This document shows positions 1 through 8,663 of a stretch of DNA of 32,260 nt, piece after piece (the stretch's first letter is position 1; every line of letters begins with the position of its first letter). The DNA is taken from contig JAWAXC010000013.1 in assembly GCA_038897115.1 (NCBI GenBank), forward strand, positions 1 to 32,260, written 5' to 3'. A program made the translations under genes and the position numbers. Origin of the DNA: Sulfolobales archaeon (GTDB lineage: Archaea; Thermoproteota; Thermoprotei_A; Sulfolobales; AG1). The notes under the pieces were generated by a model. The model was given only the letters and a program-made list of their open reading frames with translations. It did not search any database and was not told where the DNA came from.

Positions 1-414
1 TGCAGCCCTTCTATATGGATATCCATAGACACCTGTTGATATAGCTGGGAGGGCTATGGATCTCAGCCCCAGCTCCTCAGCCTTCTCAAGAGAAGCCCTT
101 ACAGCTGATGCCAGCTTGGCATCCCCATCAGGCTCACCATATCTTGGGCCCACAGCGTGGATAACATATCTAGCTTTAAGCCTCCCAGCTGTGGTTACCG
201 CAACACCCCCAACAGGTACTGGGCCGTGTTTCTCAACATATCTCCTGCTCTCCTCCTGGATAACCTCGCCCCCCTTCCTCACAATGGCAAGGGCTACCCC
301 GCCTCCATGCTCTAGATATGGGTTTGCAGCGTTAACAATAGCATCTGCCTCGAGCTCTGTTATATCGCCCTTCACAAGATGGATCTCTACACCCCCTACT
401 CTATATATCTTCAT
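1..414 (-). CDS. Macro-domain (ADP-ribose-binding) protein, C-terminus beyond the window
   Basis: The frame is open from an ATG at 414 to the window edge, giving 138 residues without a stop. The start of the protein matches the macro domain (Appr-1-p processing family): [20 protein letters not shown] near residues 15-34, then a glycine-rich loop HGGGVALAI (about 36-44), and a later [13 protein letters not shown] segment that normally forms the phosphate-binding loop. Macro domains bind ADP-ribose or O-acetyl-ADP-ribose and often remove ADP-ribose from acidic residues or from 1''-phosphate; which of these applies is not visible. A strong Shine-Dalgarno-like GGTGGGG lies just upstream of the ATG. 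The gene is partial; the antisense strand has a long open frame that I regard as a shadow. Confidence 0.9.
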   Translation of the reverse strand, partial: MKIYRVGGVEIHLVKGDITELEADAIVNAANPYLEHGGGVALAIVRKGGEVIQEESRRYVEKHGPVPVGGVAVTTAGRLKARYVIHAVGPRYGEPDGDAKLASAVRASLEKAEELGLRSIALPAISTGVYGYPYRRAA

Positions 415-500
415 AGCCCCACCAACAATAATCTATATCCCCAGGCTTATCTTCTAGAGCTGTTTCCGATTTAACGATATATTAAGTACTTCTAGCTACA

Positions 501-540
501 ACTGAAAGCCCCGCCCCTTCAGGGTGGGGAAGAGGCTGGT
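501..540 (+). repeat. Solo IS200/IS605 (TnpB-type) end hairpin
   Basis: CTGAAAGCCCCGCCC followed by a 5-nt loop and GGGTGGGG forms an 8-bp stem (509-516 with 522-529, one G-T pair). The sequence CTGAAAGCCCCGCC is the same as the left end of the intact TnpB element at 29.43 kb. No transposase gene lies beside it. It is most simply the solo left end left behind by a lost element, just past the 3' end of the endonuclease V-like gene. It could also serve as that gene's terminator region. Confidence 0.65.
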
Positions 541-549
541 TGAGGGTGG

Positions 550-1119
550 CTAGAGTGTCGCAGTGGATTGGAAGCTCTCCTCGCTATCCCATATATTCCC
601 GCAGATCCTTATAGGTATTTTAAGCCATGCGAATTCGAAGTATTTGGTCATGCGGTTTATAGAGTCTGGGGATATGCTTATCCACGGATCAGGGGGTCCT
701 GGATATACCTTGAAGACTGGGTTTGGCTCGAAGCACTCTACATAGCGGAACGCTGGGAGCCACGAGGGCTTCTTGGTTACAACGTTTCTGAGGTAGTTCC
801 ACACCTCGAATGCTAGCTGACCATCTGTTATCGGCACCCTAATCCTTCCCTCTCTATCTATGTATTTCCACCTCAGCTCCCTATGATCGACGAATTTATA
901 GCCCCTCTCTCTGCCCTCCAACCATATATAATATAGATATGTATTTATCGCCCTCACAGGGTCTGGATGGTTTATGAATCTATATAGCTGGGGCTTGATC
1001 CTATATCCACTAGCCCTCCCCTCGATTATATCCCTAGCTATGAGTGCTGTTCTCCATAGGCCTAGTAGGGCCTTATCATATAGATATCTCGGGTGTATGC
1101 TCCAGAGGTTTAGCTTCAT
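550..1119 (-). CDS. Endonuclease V / pyrimidine-dimer glycosylase family protein
   Basis: A protein of 189 residues beginning MKLNLWSIHPRYLYDKALLG, followed by GYRIKPQLYRF, HPDPVRAINTYL and EGRERGYKF. This order matches the Pyr_excise family (PF03013; T4 endonuclease V and the prokaryotic proteins that start MRLWSLHPKYLD). Family members of the T4 type cut the glycosyl bond and backbone at UV-induced cyclobutane dimers. I start at the ATG at 1119; a TTG one codon upstream is also possible. By eye, the position of the T4 catalytic Glu23 is Thr24 here (GLWRTAL where relatives have ALWREGL), and there is no N-terminal Thr. The family call is fair; activity as a dimer glycosylase is uncertain. 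Confidence 0.62.
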   Translation of the reverse strand: MKLNLWSIHPRYLYDKALLGLWRTALIARDIIEGRASGYRIKPQLYRFINHPDPVRAINTYLYYIWLEGRERGYKFVDHRELRWKYIDREGRIRVPITDGQLAFEVWNYLRNVVTKKPSWLPAFRYVECFEPNPVFKVYPGPPDPWISISPDSINRMTKYFEFAWLKIPIRICGNIWDSEESFQSTATL

Positions 1120-1143
1120 CAATATCTATATATAGGGGTGTCT

Positions 1144-1149
1144 AAAAAA
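1144..1149 (-). terminator. T6 tract after the PNGase A-like gene
   Basis: Reading on the minus strand, six T residues follow one base after the TAG stop of the PNGase A-like gene. Oligo-T runs are the usual intrinsic termination signal in archaea. No stem is evident. Confidence 0.4.
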
Positions 1150-1150
1150 G

Positions 1151-2887
1151 CTATATCCTGAAATACCTTATGTAGAATTCCTTGAAGAATCCGAAGGGAC
1201 TCGATAGATCTGCTTGCGTTACTATTCTAAACTCCTCTGTATAGCCCCTACCACTATATAGGATTAGAGCTGCTAGGCTCTTGGTATTGGTTGCGTTAGC
1301 CCTTGTAAGGGCTGTGATCACAGCACCTCCATAGGGGTCTATCACAGTTAGGTTGACCGAGAATCCTCCGAGGACATATGCCCTCTCATACATATTCTCA
1401 GAGTACCAGTCAGGCCCATGCCTATTGCTATAGCTCCTCACAAGCCACACATCTATCTCATCATCCTCATCCAATGTAGCGTTATAGGGTATCTTGGAGG
1501 GATCCGAGGTTGGTGTGAATGTATATCTACTTGTAACCCTTATTATATAGCCTCCCACAGAGTCCATGGAATACTCAGCAGCCCCCGATCCCCATGCTCT
1601 GTTTGTGAAGTTCTGTACAAGTGTTGATATCAATATGCTGGGTGACATATATATGCTAGCCATGGTAGAGCCCTCTGAATATGTTGAGGCGTTTATAACC
1701 CCTCTAGCTGTGTTTAGAAGGGCCTCATATTGGATCCTATAGTATGTCCTCTCAAAGTAGTTGGAGACCTCGTAGACCCCTATATCGGCTATCGATGGTG
1801 ATCTTGAGTAGGATGCATAGCTCTTAGAGATGGTTCCTCCTAAAACGGCTTTCGAGGGGTCTGTCCATGCTAGGAGGGCTCCCCCAACTATTATGCTGAA
1901 ATGATTGCTACCATATCTCTCAGAGGCCTCATCCATCCCAACCACCTTCAAGCTTATATTCCCATTCCTCCCCAGGGCTAGCAGGGGGGTTAGATCCACT
2001 ATCTGTGGGCTTTTAGCATAGTGGGTGTTGATGGAGGCCATCGGCCTCCAATATAGTGGGAAGAACCCTCCAGTATATATCGTTGGGAATACGTGGAAGA
2101 CACCTGCGAGGTAGTTGTTATAGTATAGCAGTATATCCCTCACAGATGGTATATTTGTGTAGAAGCCCTCGTCAAGCCTGCCAGGCTTTGTATAGAGATA
2201 TATCGCAGCCCTATATGTATCCTCCGGGATCGATATGCTTGTATTTATAGCTGTCCTCCCCGGTGTGAACTCCTCTAGAGAGTTGCCGTTAGCATCCCTA
2301 AATATCGGAACATACCTATCTGGGATCCAGCTTGGCTGTGTACCTGGGTATAGGTAGAGGGTTATGTTAACAAGGAAGACACCTGTGATCCCTATGGATG
2401 GTGCTAAGACGTTTGTTAGTACTATGCTGAAGTTCACAGATCCCTTGAATAGGTTTAGGAACAGCGTTACATCTGCCTCGGCTGTTGAGTTCAGCCTCTG
2501 CACAGTAGATCCCCAGTATATTGGGATGCCGTTGGCAAAGATCCAGAAGATCCTGTCGAACTGCCTACCAGTAACGGCCATACTCACATTGAGTATAGCC
2601 ATGCTATAGCTTCCAGGAGGGATATTCACCACAACACTCTTCGGTGTGAAACCGGTGTTCTCGAATGACATGTTAATAGCTATGGGAACCACAACTGGTG
2701 TAACATTCTTTGGTGGTAGTGGCTTGAATGGTTCAAAGGACCAGTATGATGTGAAGCTCCTAGGATCCCTATACTCTATAACCTCTATAGCCTGTGCAAG
2801 GCTCTGAGGCGCTATTAGCAGTATCAATGCAGAGGCTAGCAATAGATATATACTAGCCCCAGCTATCTTGATCACCCTCCTAAACAA
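1151..2887 (-). CDS. Secreted PNGase A-like peptide:N-glycanase
   Basis: A 578-residue protein with an N-terminal hydrophobic segment (about 11-31, ending SLAQA) that looks like a signal peptide. The segment GRQFDRIFWIFANGIPIYWG at residues 107-126, the following DVTLFLNLFKG and the later YRAAIYLYTKPGRLDEGFYT at 225-244 match the PNGase A family (PF12222). Members release N-glycans by cleaving the GlcNAc-Asn amide bond; acid- and heat-stable versions are known in Sulfolobales. Many N-x-S/T sequons suggest the protein is itself glycosylated outside the cell. The start is uncertain: TTG at 2887 would be nearly leaderless (TATA-like run near 2900-2912), while an in-frame GTG at 2875 directly abuts an AGGAGG. 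It is divergent from tyrS and forms no operon. Confidence 0.83.
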   Translation of the reverse strand: MFRRVIKIAGASIYLLLASALILLIAPQSLAQAIEVIEYRDPRSFTSYWSFEPFKPLPPKNVTPVVVPIAINMSFENTGFTPKSVVVNIPPGSYSMAILNVSMAVTGRQFDRIFWIFANGIPIYWGSTVQRLNSTAEADVTLFLNLFKGSVNFSIVLTNVLAPSIGITGVFLVNITLYLYPGTQPSWIPDRYVPIFRDANGNSLEEFTPGRTAINTSISIPEDTYRAAIYLYTKPGRLDEGFYTNIPSVRDILLYYNNYLAGVFHVFPTIYTGGFFPLYWRPMASINTHYAKSPQIVDLTPLLALGRNGNISLKVVGMDEASERYGSNHFSIIVGGALLAWTDPSKAVLGGTISKSYASYSRSPSIADIGVYEVSNYFERTYYRIQYEALLNTARGVINASTYSEGSTMASIYMSPSILISTLVQNFTNRAWGSGAAEYSMDSVGGYIIRVTSRYTFTPTSDPSKIPYNATLDEDDEIDVWLVRSYSNRHGPDWYSENMYERAYVLGGFSVNLTVIDPYGGAVITALTRANATNTKSLAALILYSGRGYTEEFRIVTQADLSSPFGFFKEFYIRYFRI

Positions 2888-2980
2888 TTAAAAAACCAAA
2901 ATATATTTTTAATTATCTATAGATCTAGGATTTATAGGGTTAATTAACATGCTTGTGATGAGGAATATAGGGGCTGGGAT

Positions 2981-4057
2981 ATGGATGTAGAGGGCAGGCT
3001 TGCACTGGCTATGAGGGGTGTTGAGGAGGTTGTCACTGTTGATGAGCTAAGAACCCTTATAGAGACGGGCGGTGGTAAGGGCTATCTAGGGTTCGAGCCC
3101 TCGGGGCTATTCCATATAGGCTGGCTTATATGGGCATATAAATTTGGGGAGCTTATAGAGGCTGGCTTTAAGATGAAGCTTCTAGCAGCTACGTGGCATG
3201 CGTGGGTTAACGATAAGCTTGGAGGTGACATGGATCTTATTAGGAGGGCTTCGCAGCATGTTGCAGATGTTCTAGAGGCGATAGGTATAAGCAGATCCTC
3301 TTATGAGCTTGTATACGCAGAAGATCTTGTATCTGATAGCGAGTACTGGGGCCTCCTCCTAAGGGTTGCAAAGAGCTTCTCCCTAGCAAGGGTTAGAAGG
3401 GCCCTCACCATAATGGGTAGGAGGGCAGATGAATCTGAGTCGGATTTCTCCAAGCTGATCTATCCCTTGATGCAGGTTACAGACATATTCTACATGGATC
3501 TAGATCTAGCCCTCGGAGGGATAGACCAGAGGAAAGCCCATATGCTGGCTAGAGAGGCTGCAGAGAAGCTTAAGAGAAAGAAGATAGTAGCTATACACAC
3601 ACCACTCCTACCATCACTGCTAGGGCCGGAGAGGATGGAGGCCTCTGGAGAAAGGGACGATATAATGTCACAGATCAAGATGAGCAAATCAAAACCAGAG
3701 GGAGCTATATTCGTCTATGACACGCCAGAGGAGATAGCTAGCAAGATTAGAAAAGCATATTGCCCACCAAGGGAGCTCGAGATGAACCCAGTAATAGGGA
3801 TAGCAAGACATATAATCCTCAGAAAAGGGGGGACAATAACCATAGAGAGAAAGCCTGAGCATGGTGGCACAATAGAGGTAACCCTGGAGGAGCTCGAAAA
3901 ACTATATTCCCAGGGGCAGCTACACCCACTAGATCTTAAAAACGCTGTTGCAAAAGAACTCACAAAGATCCTAGAGCCTGTGAGAAGATACTTCGAAACA
4001 AACAAGGCAGCATTAGAAACGTTAAAGATGCTTGAAAAAGCAAAAATAACTAGATAG
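2981..4057 (+). CDS. tyrS: Tyrosyl-tRNA synthetase, archaeal type
   Basis: A 358-residue class I synthetase that charges tRNA-Tyr. The HIGH-type motif is HIGW at 45-48, the tyrosine-binding loop has Tyr35 (GYLGFEPSG), the family MQVTDIFYMDLDLALGGIDQRK block is at 164-185 with the substrate-contacting Asp168, and KMSKS lies at 233-237. Its length and short C-terminus match archaeal TyrRS rather than bacterial TyrS with an S4 domain. The ATG follows GGGGCTGGGAT, a purine-rich ribosome site, and an ATTTATAGGG TATA-like element lies about 50 nt upstream. It is a single-gene unit divergent from the PNGase A-like gene. Confidence 0.95.
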   Translation: MDVEGRLALAMRGVEEVVTVDELRTLIETGGGKGYLGFEPSGLFHIGWLIWAYKFGELIEAGFKMKLLAATWHAWVNDKLGGDMDLIRRASQHVADVLEAIGISRSSYELVYAEDLVSDSEYWGLLLRVAKSFSLARVRRALTIMGRRADESESDFSKLIYPLMQVTDIFYMDLDLALGGIDQRKAHMLAREAAEKLKRKKIVAIHTPLLPSLLGPERMEASGERDDIMSQIKMSKSKPEGAIFVYDTPEEIASKIRKAYCPPRELEMNPVIGIARHIILRKGGTITIERKPEHGGTIEVTLEELEKLYSQGQLHPLDLKNAVAKELTKILEPVRRYFETNKAALETLKMLEKAKITR

Positions 4058-4112
4058 CATATCAAATATTTCATCATAGATATATGCTGAAGAATAGCTT
4101 TACATCACATGT

Positions 4113-4150
4113 ATTTATAAATTTGCTAAATAGAGTTATAGCGTGGGTGA
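4113..4150 (+). promoter_or_regulatory. Promoter and ribosome site of the oligopeptide ABC operon
   Basis: ATTTATAAAT at 4113-4122 is a good archaeal TATA box, predicting a start of transcription near 4143. GGGTGA at 4145-4150 sits eight bases before the ATG at 4159 and is the ribosome binding site. The leader would therefore be only about 15 nt. Confidence 0.55.
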
Positions 4151-4158
4151 ATATTTAG

Positions 4159-5805
4159 ATGTCTTCAACAGGTTCTCAAAGTGCAAGAAGACTAACAGCT
4201 CCTTGGATTCTCTCTATAGTATTACTTATAATATTGGTAGCAAGCTGGTCCTATTTCCTGGTCTATTACTCTAGACAGTCTCAGCAGCGGGCATTGGCAA
4301 CACAGCCAGATACTTTAATCATAGCTTCGGACATTAGTGATGCTGTCTCTATGGATCCTGCAGTTGCATATGAATTTACATCTGTTCTAGTTGTTAACCA
4401 ACTCTATGATAAACTAATAGATATCGAGCCACCAGATCTCTCCAGAGTTGTGCCGGCAGTAGCAGAGTCTTGGAGTTATTCCCAAGACGGGACTTTATGG
4501 ACGTTTAAGATCAGACAGGGTATTAGATTCGCAAACGGGGATCCTCTAGATGCTAAGGCGGTTGAATATTCCCTAAGAAGAGTGCTTATACTAAGTAAAA
4601 CACCTGCTTGGCTTCTACAGCAGTTCATAGCAAAACCTGAGGATATAGTTGCCGTTGATAACTATACAGTTACGATAAAGCTTAAAGAGAAAGTAGCACC
4701 AGATCTATTTCTATCAGTCCTAGCCTTTACAACAAGCGCTATTGTAAATCCCAGAGAGGTGGAGGCTCACGCGTCTGGGAACGATATGGGCTCTGGATGG
4801 CTTACAGATCACTCGGCAGGCTCTGGACCATATATACTTGTGAAGTGGGATAGAAACTCACAGATAGTACTCAAAGCTAATCCCAATTACTGGAGGGGTA
4901 AACCTTCTATAGATACTATTATAATAAAGCATGTTCCAGAACCTGCTACACAGATGCTTCTGCTTCAAAAAGGAGATGTAGATATAGCGTTTGACCTAAC
5001 AGTAGATCAGATCCAACAGCTCAAAGATGTAAAGGGGATAAGAGTGATTAGCTATCCAGTTCTACAGCTGGCATATATAGGGATGAATGTAAATAATAAA
5101 TACCTATCTGATGAAAGGGTGAGGACTGCGATTAAATATGCTATAGACTACGATGGGATTATAAGAGATATCCTTAAGGGAGGAGCCATGAAGGTTCAAA
5201 CAATAATACCATATCCCCTCTTAGGTTTCAACCCAGCGACACCATACTATAGAGATATAAATAAGGCTAAACAGTTGTTTGCGGAAGCAGGCTATCCCAA
5301 TGGGTTTGATATCGAGCTTGCATATCCCGCAGGCTCGCATCCACAGGAGGAGATTGCTCAAAAGATACAGAGAGATCTAGCAGATATAGGGATACGGGTC
5401 ACCCTCAGACCAATGGCTGCATCGGAGATGTATCAAAGATATAGACAACAATCTCTACAAATGGTGCTCGCAGGCTGGGGATCTGACTATCCAGATCCAG
5501 ATAACAATGCCAAAGCATTTGGAGATTATAGAATAAAACAGCTTGCTTGGAGAAATATGTGGTATGATAATATATCGGCAGATCTCGTAGAGAGAGCCTA
5601 TAGAGAAACAGATAGAGCCACCAGAGAAGCGCTTTATAAACAACTCACAGACTATATACTCCAGCATGGGCCATATGTCATACTCTACCAAGTAGTTCAA
5701 TATGTTGCTATGAGGACGTGGGTAGAGAACTTCATTCCTGATCCATCTTTCGGAACATATCTACATCTCTATAAGGTGTATAAAGAAGCAGTAGTATCTA
5801 GGTAA
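4159..5805 (+). CDS. Oligopeptide ABC transporter substrate-binding protein (SBP family 5)
   Basis: A 548-residue extracytoplasmic solute-binding protein (SBP_bac_5 family, DppA/OppA-like). An N-terminal hydrophobic helix (about 16-35) lacks a lipobox cysteine, so it is probably an uncleaved membrane anchor. The DAVSMDPAVAYE and VAESWSYSQDGTLWTFKIRQGIRF segments, the central IGMNVNNKYLSDERVRTAIKYAIDYD block and the late MVLAGWGSDYPDPDNNAKAF are characteristic. It heads a five-gene operon with two permeases and two ATPases. The paired protease and glycanase genes nearby fit a peptide substrate, but the family also includes sugar binders in thermophiles, so the cargo is inferred. Confidence 0.9.
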   Translation: MSSTGSQSARRLTAPWILSIVLLIILVASWSYFLVYYSRQSQQRALATQPDTLIIASDISDAVSMDPAVAYEFTSVLVVNQLYDKLIDIEPPDLSRVVPAVAESWSYSQDGTLWTFKIRQGIRFANGDPLDAKAVEYSLRRVLILSKTPAWLLQQFIAKPEDIVAVDNYTVTIKLKEKVAPDLFLSVLAFTTSAIVNPREVEAHASGNDMGSGWLTDHSAGSGPYILVKWDRNSQIVLKANPNYWRGKPSIDTIIIKHVPEPATQMLLLQKGDVDIAFDLTVDQIQQLKDVKGIRVISYPVLQLAYIGMNVNNKYLSDERVRTAIKYAIDYDGIIRDILKGGAMKVQTIIPYPLLGFNPATPYYRDINKAKQLFAEAGYPNGFDIELAYPAGSHPQEEIAQKIQRDLADIGIRVTLRPMAASEMYQRYRQQSLQMVLAGWGSDYPDPDNNAKAFGDYRIKQLAWRNMWYDNISADLVERAYRETDRATREALYKQLTDYILQHGPYVILYQVVQYVAMRTWVENFIPDPSFGTYLHLYKVYKEAVVSR

Positions 5806-5811
5806 TTTTTT
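5806..5811 (+). terminator. T6 tract between binding protein and permease genes
   Basis: Six T residues immediately follow the TAA stop of the binding-protein gene, inside a 36-nt gap before the first permease. A leaky terminator here would give more binding protein than permease, a ratio common in ABC importers. This is a sequence-only inference. Confidence 0.35.
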
Positions 5812-5841
5812 AGACTACATAATATCTATTGGTGAGACTTG

Positions 5842-6855
5842 GTGAGTCTCTTTAGATATGTAGTTAGGAGAGTAATATATATGGTATTGGTTGTTATAGG
5901 TATAGCCACTATTGTTTTCTTTATAACAAGGGTCTTGCCGGGAGACCCTGTAGGAGCTATTCTAGGGCCTCAAGCACCACCAGATGTGGTGGATAGAATA
6001 AGAAGGGAATATGGATTCGACAAGCCTATATATATACAATATATAGATTTTATAGCTAATCTCATTAGAGGTGATTTGGGGAAATCTATATCAACGAATA
6101 GGCCTGTAATTGATGATCTTAGGGAGAGGTTTCCAGCTACCTTTGAGCTTGCCACAGCATCGCTGGTCATAGCGTTAATCCTAGGGATCCCCTTAGGCAT
6201 TATGTCTGCGATTAAGAAGGATAAACCTGTGGATCATATTATAAGGATTGTATCCCTCTTTGGGGTATCAATGCCTGTCTTCTGGCTTGGACTAATACTT
6301 TTATTAATATTTTATTATATATTAGGTATTCTCCCCGGTCCCGGAAGGCTAGATCCATATATAATGGAGCCACCCAGAATAACAGGACTTATAACCATAG
6401 ATAGCCTTATATCAGGCAATTTTGATGCATTCAGAAACGCGGTAGCACATCTAATTCTGCCTGCGAGTGTTTTAGGATATCTATCCTCAGCTTATATAGC
6501 GAGGATTACTAGGGCTTCGATTCTTGAGACATTAAGGCAGGAACATGTTAAATTCGCAATATCTAAGGGTCTCCCAAAAAACGCGGTACTTCTGAGACAT
6601 GTTATAAGGCCTTCACTCATACCTATTGTAACTGTTATAGGGCTGGTCTATGGAGGTTTATTGGAAGGAGCTGTGCTTACGGAAACGATATTTGGCTGGC
6701 CTGGGCTAGGTAGCTATCTAACAAGAGCCATGATCTATATGGATTATAATGCTATAGTTGGTGGTGTGATCGTCATAGCGATTATATACTCCATTATAAA
6801 TCTAGTGGTAGATATTATATATGCGTATATAGATCCAAGAATAAAGTATGGGTGA
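5842..6855 (+). CDS. Oligopeptide ABC permease, DppB/OppB type
   Basis: A 337-residue inner-membrane permease of the BPD_transp_1 family. It opens with an amphipathic stretch and a hydrophobic helix (RRVIYMVLVVIGIATIVFFI), has VLPGDPVGAILGPQAP and YGFDKPIYIQYIDFI in the first periplasmic region typical of DppB, and the cytoplasmic EAA loop FAISKGLPKNAVLLRHVIRP that docks on the ATPase. About six membrane helices can be seen. A GTG at 5842, six bases after GGTGA, is preferred over a TTG one codon earlier. The stop region overlaps the next gene. Confidence 0.92.
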   Translation: MSLFRYVVRRVIYMVLVVIGIATIVFFITRVLPGDPVGAILGPQAPPDVVDRIRREYGFDKPIYIQYIDFIANLIRGDLGKSISTNRPVIDDLRERFPATFELATASLVIALILGIPLGIMSAIKKDKPVDHIIRIVSLFGVSMPVFWLGLILLLIFYYILGILPGPGRLDPYIMEPPRITGLITIDSLISGNFDAFRNAVAHLILPASVLGYLSSAYIARITRASILETLRQEHVKFAISKGLPKNAVLLRHVIRPSLIPIVTVIGLVYGGLLEGAVLTETIFGWPGLGSYLTRAMIYMDYNAIVGGVIVIAIIYSIINLVVDIIYAYIDPRIKYG

Positions 6856-6860
6856 CACAC

Positions 6861-7694
6861 ATGGGCATCCCTCAAATATTTATAGATCTAGTTAGAAGGA
6901 AGCTCGGACTTGCTGGCATGATCATTGTAGCCTCGATAGTGTCTCTCTCACTCATAGCTCCCATCATAGCGCCCTACGATCCTTTAGAACAGAGACTCGA
7001 AGAAAGACTCCAGCCACCTAGTTCCTCCCATCTTATGGGTACGGATAAACTGGGTAGAGATATATTCTCGAGAGTTTTATATGGAGGTAGGATCTCACTA
7101 TTCATAGCGATATCATCAGTAGCGATCTCAGTTATCATAGGAATGATTATAGGCTTGGTGTCAGGCTACCTAGGTGGGAGGTTAGATAACCTCTTTATGA
7201 GAGTTACTGATATGTTCTTAGCATTTCCATCACTTATTCTAGCTCTAGCTATAGCTGCAATGCTCAGACCAGGCATGGTTAATGTGATAATGGCAATAGC
7301 ATTATCAACATGGCCCCAATATGCTAGGATTGCTAGAGCAATTACTATCCAGGTTAAGAATGAACCATATATTGAGGCTATAGTATCAGTGGGGGCCTCT
7401 AGAACAAGGATTCTTGTAGGGCATATAATGCCCATGGTTATTCCGCAAGTTCTTACCCAGGCCATGATAAATCTAGGAGGGGCAATACTTACAGCAGCTG
7501 GCCTGGGCTTTTTAGGCTTTGGAGTGCCCCCACCCACACCAGAGTGGGGTTTGATGGTTTCAGAGGGGAGGGATCTAATACAGAGTCACTGGTGGATCTC
7601 AACATTTCCAGGTTTAATGATTTTTCTAAGTGTTATTGGCTTTAATTTAATTGGTGATCAGCTTAGAGATATTCTAGATGTTAGATATAGGTGA
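6861..7694 (+). CDS. Oligopeptide ABC permease, DppC/OppC type
   Basis: A 277-residue second permease that pairs with the DppB-type protein. HLMGTDKLGRDIFSRVLYGGRISL is the hallmark DppC N-terminal segment, and the EAA loop EAIVSVGASRTRILVGHIMP contacts the ATPase. The late GLGFLGFGVPPPTPEWGLM block is also typical. The ATG at 6861 lies five bases after GGGTGA and is preferred; a GTG at 6852 overlapping the upstream stop is the alternative. Either way translation is coupled to the upstream gene. Confidence 0.92.
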   Translation: MGIPQIFIDLVRRKLGLAGMIIVASIVSLSLIAPIIAPYDPLEQRLEERLQPPSSSHLMGTDKLGRDIFSRVLYGGRISLFIAISSVAISVIIGMIIGLVSGYLGGRLDNLFMRVTDMFLAFPSLILALAIAAMLRPGMVNVIMAIALSTWPQYARIARAITIQVKNEPYIEAIVSVGASRTRILVGHIMPMVIPQVLTQAMINLGGAILTAAGLGFLGFGVPPPTPEWGLMVSEGRDLIQSHWWISTFPGLMIFLSVIGFNLIGDQLRDILDVRYR

Positions 7695-7700
7695 GGATAG

Positions 7701-8663
7701 ATGGCGCTTCTAGAAGTTAAAAATCTTAAAATATATTATTACACACCAGCAGGTGTTGTTAGAGCCGTTGATGGAGTAGATCTATATCTAGAGAGAGGAG
7801 AGTCTCTATGTATAGTTGGTGAATCGGGTTCTGGAAAGTCAACATTGGGCTTGGGCATAGCTGGCCTTATAGAGCATCCAGGTCGAGTTGTTGATGGGGA
7901 GGTTTGGTTTGATGGGGAATTAGTTGTGTCAAAAACACAGATCAACACACATAGACTCCTAGGAAAAAAGATTACTATGATCTTTCAGGATCCTAGATCA
8001 GCTCTTAACCCGGTGATGAGAATTGGCGAACAAATCGTAGAGATGATAATGTTTAATCTGGGGATTGACCGGTCACAAGCATATAGAATAGCCTATGAGC
8101 TTCTTCAGAGCGTGGAGATACCTGACCCTAAGAGAGTTCTAGATAGCTATCCACATGAGCTGAGTGGTGGTATGGCCCAGAGGGTAGTCATAGCAATTGC
8201 AATATCGACAAAACCCGAGTTAGTGATAGCGGATGAGCCAACGTCTGCCCTTGATGTAACTATACAGGCTCAGATCCTTAAGCTTCTTAGATCAGCAATA
8301 AAGGATCAGGGGAGATCTCTTATATTTATTACACACGATCTTAGTGTTGCTCTGGAAATATGTGATAGAACACTTATTATGTATGCTGGAAAAATAGTTG
8401 AGGAGGGGTTGACAAAAGATATATTCATAAAACCGCTACATCCATATACATCGGCCCTACTGAACTCGATACCTAAGATCGGCTCCAGATCCTCAAGACT
8501 TCCAAGCCTTCCTGGCGAGCCTCCGCAGATGACTAGCCCTCCGAAGGGATGTAGATTTCACCCCAGATGCCCAGCCAGATTTGAGCCCTGCGATAATGAA
8601 GAACCCCCGATGTTCATTACTGATAATAAAAGAAGAGTTGCATGTTTTCTATATAGGAAATAG
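7701..8663 (+). CDS. Oligopeptide ABC ATPase, DppD/OppD type
   Basis: A 320-residue ATPase with all nucleotide-binding motifs: Walker A GESGSGKST at 40-48, Q-loop MIFQDP, signature LSGGMAQR, Walker B LVIADEPTSALDV and switch histidine ITHD. The C-terminal oligo_HPY extension carries the cysteine-rich CRFHPRCPARFEPC and a final CFLY, a cluster seen across this subfamily. It follows the permease by six bases and directly abuts the second ATPase gene, with which it should form the heterodimer powering import. Confidence 0.94.
   Translation: MALLEVKNLKIYYYTPAGVVRAVDGVDLYLERGESLCIVGESGSGKSTLGLGIAGLIEHPGRVVDGEVWFDGELVVSKTQINTHRLLGKKITMIFQDPRSALNPVMRIGEQIVEMIMFNLGIDRSQAYRIAYELLQSVEIPDPKRVLDSYPHELSGGMAQRVVIAIAISTKPELVIADEPTSALDVTIQAQILKLLRSAIKDQGRSLIFITHDLSVALEICDRTLIMYAGKIVEEGLTKDIFIKPLHPYTSALLNSIPKIGSRSSRLPSLPGEPPQMTSPPKGCRFHPRCPARFEPCDNEEPPMFITDNKRRVACFLYRK

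Noticed and set aside
56-457. Long open frame on the plus strand
   Set aside because: It is antisense to the clear macro-domain gene and its translation has no family resemblance.
3088-3108. tRNA-like T-loop motif GGTTCGAGCC-type sequence
   Set aside because: It lies within the tyrS coding frame (the GYLGFEPSG loop) and has no cloverleaf around it.
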